Origin: Brachycybe producta
Lineage: Eukaryota > Arthropoda > Diplopoda > Playtdesmida > Andrognathidae
Direction of reading: 5' to 3'
NCBI GenBank assembly: GCA_036925085.1
Contig: JAUPFP010000027.1
Span: forward strand, 3,151,501 to 3,215,500
DNA length: 64,000 nucleotides
The notes beneath the pieces were generated by a model. It saw only the letters and a program-made list of their open reading frames with translations, was not told where the DNA came from and ran no database searches. Shown one piece after another: positions 53,401 to 62,400 of the stretch; position 1 is the first letter of the stretch, and each line of letters starts with the position of its first letter. Made by a program: the position numbers and the translations under genes.

Positions 53401-56400
53401 GCAGTTGCTTTAACGATGATGATTGCTTCACAATTGGCACTTGGGCTACAAATTGAAAAACATTTTTGCTTGATATTTCATAAAAACCCGAGGCCTACTT
53501 CTAAGTAATCCTGTTGAAAGTAACACTCACTGTCCATTCCCCGTTCCATTCTATAAAAATTTCCATTTCAAATGAAAAAAAAAATGGAAAGATGAAGAAG
53601 AGAGACATTACTTTCACCTGAGTAGATTTTTTTACGAAAGAGTCGACCCTTGTGGTCCAGGCACGCACACACCTTCATGATAACAAATGATGTGCTGCTG
53701 CTGCCCTTTTCTAGTCTTCTTCCCTATTTTGCTTCCTTCCTTTTTCCACCTGTGTGTATTTTCCACCTTATATCACCACTAAATTATGGGTTGGCCGTGC
53801 GTTTAAAAGTCTCCTCCTTTTTCTATCTAAAAGGTGCACACTTTTTTCTTTACTTCCGGACCCATTCATATCATTGAAACCATTAAGTGGTCTGTGAAGT
53901 TTTTTTTTGTTTCAATCAATGTACATTACTTTTTTTTATTGTCGTTTTATGTTTGGTGACTTGAAGGACATTTAACACTTGACCACTGCTCACTGACTCA
54001 CTTTACCCTATTTTGTTTCTTTCTACTTTGGTAGATCCACCCACCTCCATGAATATGATTAAGTTTTATTTGCTTTTTGTCATGAAGCATTAAATCTGAT
54101 CAAAAATATAACCAATTATGCATGGAATAAATACGCCCGTGGTCATTTTTTTTTTTTCATTCTGTAACCCCTGTGACTTGTTTTCATTAAAGAAAAGCCT
54201 AAATCATGATCATTTCCAACAAATGATTTAGACTTTTTAAAAAAAAAAAATGATAACGGCCATCTTTAAGAATAAGCACAACAGCTGATTTTTGAACTTT
54301 TGATTATTCTTTCTTTCAAGGTGCATAATTAAGGCGAAACTTTTCATTGTTTTAGAAACTAGAAGGGTAGCTTAATAAGTGGATTTTCATTATTCCTAAC
54401 TTTCAAAATACTGTAAGCTTTTTATGTCAGTTTGAAAATGACAAAACCTTAAGCAGACAATATTTTTTAAATTTTTATCTATAAAAAGTTTATTTTGAAA
54501 GGTATTAATATGAAATTATTATTGAAGTTGATTGAACCCCTACACATTCAATTTTTTCTTCATTTTGCACCTGAAAGACAAAAAATAATGAAGAGTTCGA
54601 GAGGCCCCCGTTTACACTTTAAAGCTACTTTAATAATCTGACTTTTCAAAAATTACTAAATTTTACTGTCTCCATTATCTTTATTTCAATTTTTTTATTG
54701 AAGGAAATAGGTTCAATATTTTCCATTTTGATGTTTTATTTTACTATAAAAGTTTTTTTTTCTTCTGTAAAATGTAACTAGGGACACTTTGAATGTGTGA
54801 AAGATTTTTGTATGAAATTTTCAATCGAGTTAAGTTAATAAGTAAATTGAAAGTGTGCACATGCCGTTTCCTCCTATGAATGAATTGACATTTTCTATGG
54901 TGAGGTTATAATGTTGTTGTACAATATTTCTTATTTGAGTTCAACACTCCCATTTGAAATTGGTAAATTACAGGTGTCTACAAAACTGCAAAAAAAAAAA
55001 AATAACTGACTAGAAGAAGTGAGAAAGAAAAAACCAACAACACAACCCTTTTTTCCTCCCCAATTTATGCGTCAGCCATTTTCTTCAGTTGTGTGTGTGT
55101 GTTTTTTAATTGTAGGCCTCACTTAGTTAAGTCTTTTGTCTAAAAAAAAATAACTGGATATATACTGTATTACCTTGAAATCTATTGTTCAAGAAAGTTT
55201 TCCAATTTTTTTTTTCTTTCTGTGAGATGTTTCATTTTACAAAATGTGATCAAAATTAAGTAGAAATTTTTTTTTCTTTTTTATTCAATTTTATTTCCTT
55301 GAATTTCTTTAAGTTTCACCCTTCATTTCTTTTTCGTGTGATTTTTAATTACCTTTTCTCAATAGTAAAAGTTATTTTTCGAACAATTTTCATGTATTTT
55401 TTTTTACAAGAATGAGAATAGACAGCAGAACAATTAGTTTTTAAAGAAAATCACCTTATTTGTTGTCATAGTGAAAAAGTAAGTTTCACATATATATTTG
55501 ATGTAGTCCATTAAGAAACTAATTTGTACTGTACTTTTAACTGAATTTAAAACTGAAATACGGAAGCAGAAAATCGTCAAGAAAACTTTAGTAGTCCGGT
55601 AAAACAACTGTGAATTCTCTAAAAATTCTTTCTTGTAAGGTAAAAAAAAATGTCTAGAAGGAAATTTGACTTGACATTTATATTATTATAAAAATGGGTA
55701 AAATGTCATTTTGATTTTGAAAGATGTTTTGTTTAAATTTTGAGCCATGTATTATAGGGTGTCTCATAATTTAAACATCGTAAGGGGTTAATAATTAATC
55801 GATTCTGTAAGGAATTGAGGGTCTGTAGAATGGGACTGCGAGAAACCCGGATCGCACACTACTGGATTTTTATCTCTGGGTATCTCTCATCTGGAGTTTT
55901 GTATTAGGAACAAATTGAACAATGGTGGATACATTTGAATTTATTTCTCTGCAAATGGCTTGGCTAGGTGGCAAGAGGGGACTTATGTCAAAATAAACTT
56001 CAATCACCAACTAATACAAAGTCCCTTCTAGAATCTCCTCTGATCAATGTAGGCACAAATAACCAAAAATACGAGTCCGTATGTGCAAAAATATCTCTTT
56101 ATTTTCTAAGAGTGGCCACCCCTAATTGTGTAACATTGAGCACGTTGTTGCAAATAAAGACATTTGTGTTGCCATTTTTATTGTTTCGATGAGACCAGAC
56201 TTATGGAACACTCTGTAGAAAGCAAGTACAGGTTTTGTTACGTGACTCTACCGGTGAGAGAAAGAAATATCGTATAAAATTATGGTTTCCCCCACTAATT
56301 ATTAATGCAACCAGTATAGACATAGTACATAGAAGACAAAAGTATATACTGTATACTAATATATAGTGAGTTCTGTTATGTTTTGCTTGTAAAAAGCGCA

Positions 56401-59400
56401 TAACAAAAGTTTACTTTGAAAAGAAAGTTGGCTGGATCACCATCAGGTTGGAGATAAAGATGGCAGCGTGAGTAGGAAGTTAGTTGTCAGTTCAAAAACT
56501 ACAAAACTGACAGATATGTTCCCATTGTTAGCATTTTTCTCATATTTTTTTTAAATATATGATTTTGTTTTAACTTTAGTATAGATAGAATAATACAGTA
56601 CATTTATTTTTACATTTTGCATTCTCTGTATCATTGAGAATATATTTACATGCTGCAATTGGATGTTTGTCTCTCTGTCACAGGCCTTCTTCTTAGATGT
56701 TTGCTGAGTTAATTTTTCAAATGATCTCTCAATTGCACGGATCAATACAACCAGTGCGTTGCGACAAATTACTTTTAACAGTAATGAATTACAATTACAA
56801 ATTATATGTTTTAAAAAGTAAGTGTTGTGAATTACTAATTACTGAAAAAAAAAAGTATTCATTACTTTTTAGCAGACAATTAATTGTACCTCTGCCGGAA
56901 ATCTCAGACAATTAGTAAAGCTGTCTTAAGATAGTCAATTCTAGCTTGCCCATTTTGTTGGTTTCCTAGTTAAATTTTATGTTGAGCTTTTTTAACTAAT
57001 TGCCCATTTTCCCATCATTGCAAAGCATTACATGTCCCCACTCTCAGGACTCACAAGCCGGAATTGACTGTTGTACCCAATCTTTTAGAGTTGAAACTAA
57101 AAAGCTTGAAAATGTTATTTTTTATTTGTTGAGTGATAATTTGATAAAAGTTGATTTGAAATGAGGCAAGATAGAAGAAGAATTTTGCATAAAACGGGTT
57201 CAAAATAATTAGGTTTAAATGTTAAAACGTGATTTTAAACAAGTCACAGACTGAAATATGACTTTGTTGCTTTCAATGAAATTTTATTATTATTTTGTTG
57301 AAAATAAAATATTATCTTTGGAGGTTGTTAATAATGAATCTTACAATTAAGTTTTGATTTTTAATGTTAAATTATAAAGTAATTGTCGAAGAAAATATGG
57401 GATCCTTTTTTATTTATGCTATGTTAACATAAATAATATACAATAAATTTTAACAGGAACCTAACTGAGAAAGTCTTCCATATTTCAAATGATAGTGTTT
57501 TCGACAACTAGAAGTACATTTTTGGTTATTTTGATGTCACTTTTGAAAAATACAGTATATAATAGGATTGTTGCCTATTATGTCCACTAATACTTCAGTG
57601 GTGACGAAGGGGGGAGAGAGAGAACGTTTTGGTCGTAGGTTTAAACGTGACGTTTTTACAGGTGTCACTCAACCCTTCTTTCATTATTGTTTATGACACA
57701 CGAGCGTTTTTCTTTTAAAAACTAGAATTCCGATATCGCAAATACGCACGAAAGTAGTTTTATTTTGTAGTCAGTGTGGGCGCCGAATGGCGTCAAATAG
57801 ATTTGGGCGTTGTCTTTTTCACAATTCCCACCAAAAAAAGGTAAAGACCTGTGTTGCCCACAAAACTTTAAATACTGTATATCTCATTTATGATCATCGT
57901 GGTTCTTAAAACAATACCCACACAAACAATGTGAGCACACGTCAGAATGTCCTAAATATTGGCCTCAATTTCACTTGTTTTTAGCACTGGACATGCTAAC
58001 AATTGTAATACAAACCTCATTATCGTCACTCTACTTTTGATATTCTGTGACAAGAGGGCGTCCATTAATTTATACCTTAACATGTTTCCACTGATTCACA
58101 TCATAACTAGTCACAGAATTTTCAAATTATTAAACGCTAAAAATTTCAAATTGAAATTACATAAGAAAAGGGGCAGAAGCGAATTGCATACCCTAGTTAT
58201 GGCCCTTGTCGCCATTACCCCCGTTTTAAGTTTTATACAATATACCAAAATCATATAAAATGTTTTAAAATTTAAACATAATCATTTTCAGTGTGTAATT
58301 ACAAAAAAAAACCGGAAATCGATTTCATGTTGACATTGTTTAACAAAACACAAAACTGCATTATTTTAAAATACGTTTTGGGAAACAACGATTTAGGTCA
58401 CTTTAAATATTTATAATAACCTCGTATATAATGTTAAATTATTTACTGCTAAATACAAAACTTCATTTAATTGTTAAATTTGTTGATATTTCAATTAAAT
58501 ACGTATTTTTAAAATTTGTATAACAGGTGACATTTGGGAAAAAAGATTAGAAACAATTTAGGACACTGTTTATGGTACTGACTCTTGTTAAGAATAATAA
58601 TGGTGAACAACTTTTCAATAAAGAAAAAACGTTGTAAACCTCTTTTTTGTGGGGCTTCTTGTCCACTTTTTGATCTTTTCTCTCCAAAATTTGGTTTAAA
58701 AACTGGTACCATAATATTGTTATGAAGGGAACAGAATACATTTTTAAATGTCTTAAGTTGGTCACAAATTGGGGTTGTTTGCGTTGGAGTCCTACCTTTT
58801 TAAGAACCAAAATTAAACTAGTCACTTGGTTGCCTTTTGCTTTTTTTAAAATATAGATTTTTCCTTATTAACTAACACATTTAAGTGTGTTTTTTCACTG
58901 TGACCCCTCTACCCTACACACACACACACTTAAGTTATAATTTGCATAAATATGTTTCCGTTCAACTTTTTTTAAAGTTTAATAATAATACTAGATGATG
59001 ATACATTTTACTAATGACTGCCTTGTTATGGCCTCTATTTTGTTATAGAGAACATAAAAAAATCATCTTTCCTTCCATTTACATTATACAGGGCGATCCA
59101 AAAGTAATCATACATTTTTATCCATATCTACGTTTTCTAGTATTTTTCAAGCTCCAAATATGGTTATTATTATGTAAAAAAAAATGCTATTAGGTTTCCC
59201 TAATGTTTTAGGGCCAAATTAAATACGGAAACACTAGTCTAAAGAAAAGTTTAGAAAAATCATCATTCTCATCTCATGGTCAGTTGAAGTAGCTGCCACA
59301 AGGTTGCAATGGAATTTAACATTAGACATGGCAAGCATATCACGCATGACACTTAATGCCCAACTTTAATACTGTGTTCAGACTGGCACTGAATGCGGTA

Positions 59401-62400
59401 TTGAATACCTTCCTCAGTACTGGTGTCTGAACGCACACTAATCCATTATTCAATCCTGGAATAGCTATTCCACCGCTTGAGGTGGATTCAATACTGAATT
59501 AAGCTAAGTGCACAAACCCATCGTGCTTTGCAAATAAGTTGAGTCATGGTGATTCAGTTAAAACAAACAAACTCAAATTTAACATGTAGATGTGGTTTAT
59601 TTTCAACAATATCGCTCTAACTAACAATATATCCTGAAAACCAGATTGAAAGTGGCCATCTGGACACAGTAATGGCTTCAATATTGCTAATGCAGTGTTC
59701 AATTCTGGCTACAGTATTGACAAGTTCAGAAAGGTTGGGAAGTGTTCGAAATGCAAATATGTGGAAGAAAAAATGGCAACCATGTAGAGCATGTTTTGTT
59801 TAAAAGTGACCATTTTTCCAATGTATGAATGACTTTTGAATCACATTGTATATTAAGGGTGTAAGGGTCTATGTCTAATATGAATGCAAAAAGTTAAAAA
59901 ACATTGGTCTGGTAATGTTTTTTTTCTGGTGTTTTTGAGTCAGGGTCCAATAACTTAGCAGTCAATAGACTAGGCTTACTGTACATTAATAACGTGGCCA
60001 TTACTGTCTTGTCAGAATATTCTCTTCTTTTTACCTGAGGTTATATAGAAATAAAGGGAGAAAAACGGTTGTCTTGAGGTGTTTTTTTTACTAAACCCCG
60101 GGGGTGAGAGGGGAGTTTCATGTCTGTAACATCCTTTTACTTGTTTTTATGCTAAATTGAGCTAAATAATTGCACTTCTGCCATTCTTAGTTTTTTCACT
60201 TTTCATTTCAATCATTTGGTAAAACATGCAACCCAACCAACGGTCAATGTTTTCAGATAACCGTTTCTATAATAGAAGACATTTGAAACCTTTTTTCGAT
60301 ATAAAAAAGGGGACATTTTGCAGTTTACTTAATTGTTTGTTTGTTGATTTTTTTTTTGTTTGGTTCATGTGAACCTGTTATTCCAGTTGTTTGCTTTTAA
60401 AGGTTTTGTCTTTATTTTCTAAAGACTGATAGAAAGAGAGAGAAATCTTTTTTATATAAATCTTTTATCATTTCTTGACTTTCTTAAATAATTAATATCT
60501 CTTGACGAAATGTGATTCGACCGAGTGACTTCCATTGTTTTGTTACAAAATTAAAATAAGCAATTAGTAGACTTCTCCCCCTTCTTGAAAGACTCGCGAC
60601 CAATTAATATATAATAAGGTGTGTGGGGGTTTTTTTTTTGGGCATACATAAATGAAACTATTTGAACTTCAAATTTATACTAATGGAGAATGTAGCTGAA
60701 ATTAAAAACAAAAAAAATAAAATGGAATTTAATGTGGTCTTAAGAGAGTAAAAAACAATTAGAGAAAGATCACACATGCTGAAAAAGAAACCTCCACTTA
60801 GTAAGGCATTAAAAGCGCCATCTATTTTTTTAGTGCAATGGAACACAGAATTTCATATTTCTATTGTCTTTCAGCGCGTGTGATCTCTTTATTGTCTTTT
60901 TTCAAATCACCATACTTGTGAGTAGGGGACCTCAATTTTGTTTACCCTCAAAAGTATTAATAAAAACCTCATAAAACCTTACCTACACCTAAAAAGTTAA
61001 ATGTGTTTAAATGTTAAACATGTTTTACAGAGCCCAACAATATATCGAATTCAATTTATTCAGTTAATAATCGGAAAATATTGACTTAATACTTAAATAT
61101 AAAATAGAAACTATTGATTTAGTATTTCAATTTAAAATATTAATAATAAAGTCAATTTTTATTTGGGTTATGTCCTTAACTGGATTCCGTATAATTTACC
61201 TAAACACATTTAATTTGAATTCATTTAACTCGTGTGTATGCAAGGTATTAAAGACAAACAACAAATATGTAAAATTTCATTTTTTGAGATTTAACATCTT
61301 TGATCATCATTGATTCAGAATTTCAATTTGTTCATATAATAAATAAATAAATAAAGGTACTTTTATGTTGTTCATGTCCTGAATTGGACTTTGTACAATT
61401 AAACTTCAACACATTTAACTTGAATGCATTTAGCGGTGTAGTTTAAGTGTGTAGTTTAGGTACGAAGTCACGTCAAATGTGTGGTTGGTTTATACAACAA
61501 ATATGAAGTTTCCATGCAAAAAAAAATAAAAGTTTTGTTATAAAATGAAGGGGGGGGGGGGGGGGGGGGGTCCTCTCTCTCTCTCCCGAATTTAATGTTT
61601 AGGAGGGTGCGTTTCTCAACTATAATTTCATATAAACATCTCACGCACAAATTTTGGCCACCCAATGGGTACTTTTTGTTTCTAAACATAACATGTTGTT
61701 TTATTTTGTGTATGTTCACTTTTTTTTCTTCTTCTAGTGTTGACTTTTAGTGACCTCACATTTTTTGTGTCCAAGGCGTCCTTTTGTCTTGTTACCTGTG
61801 TACGTCTACCTGACATTTTCCGCGTTTTTACAAAGAAATAGAAAGAGAGAGTCAGAGAGAGACCAACATTCTGACTACACCTTGATAACTAACTACCCAC
61901 AAAATAAATACACACTCGCAAACAAAAATAACTTCAAAGGTGTCAAAAATAGCCTCTAAAATAAAATTTGCTACATGGACTTTTTTGACATTTTTGCTAA
62001 AATAAATTTTAAAATGGCAAAACACATTTAAGAATTTATTTAAATCCTAAAGTAAATGGTAAATTCTGTCTATTTTTGAGCATAATTAACCTCGATTAAT
62101 GTTTTAATTATGTTTGGTTTAATAATTGGTAACTTTTTGGTTTAATAATGATTAATAATGGTGGTAATGTTTTATTTCAGTTTGTAAACAAAATTAAGGA
62201 CTAAATTCAAGAAGAAAACTTGTAAAATTTGAACTTCAAGTTGAACTCTCTAAACAAGATTTCAACACAGAAAAATGTATGTTTTATTGAGTACAACTCT
62301 TGAAGAGAGTATTTTATATATTGAAACCCTACTTGGAGGTTCCAAGTTGTAAGTTCAAATGCCAAGGTTTCTTTTTTTTTTTAATTTGAGCCAAGACAAC

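Noticed and set aside
57959-58258. 99-codon plus-strand frame in ZP intron 1
   Set aside because: It does not begin with ATG in the DNA, has AT-rich biased composition and no domain or splice context.
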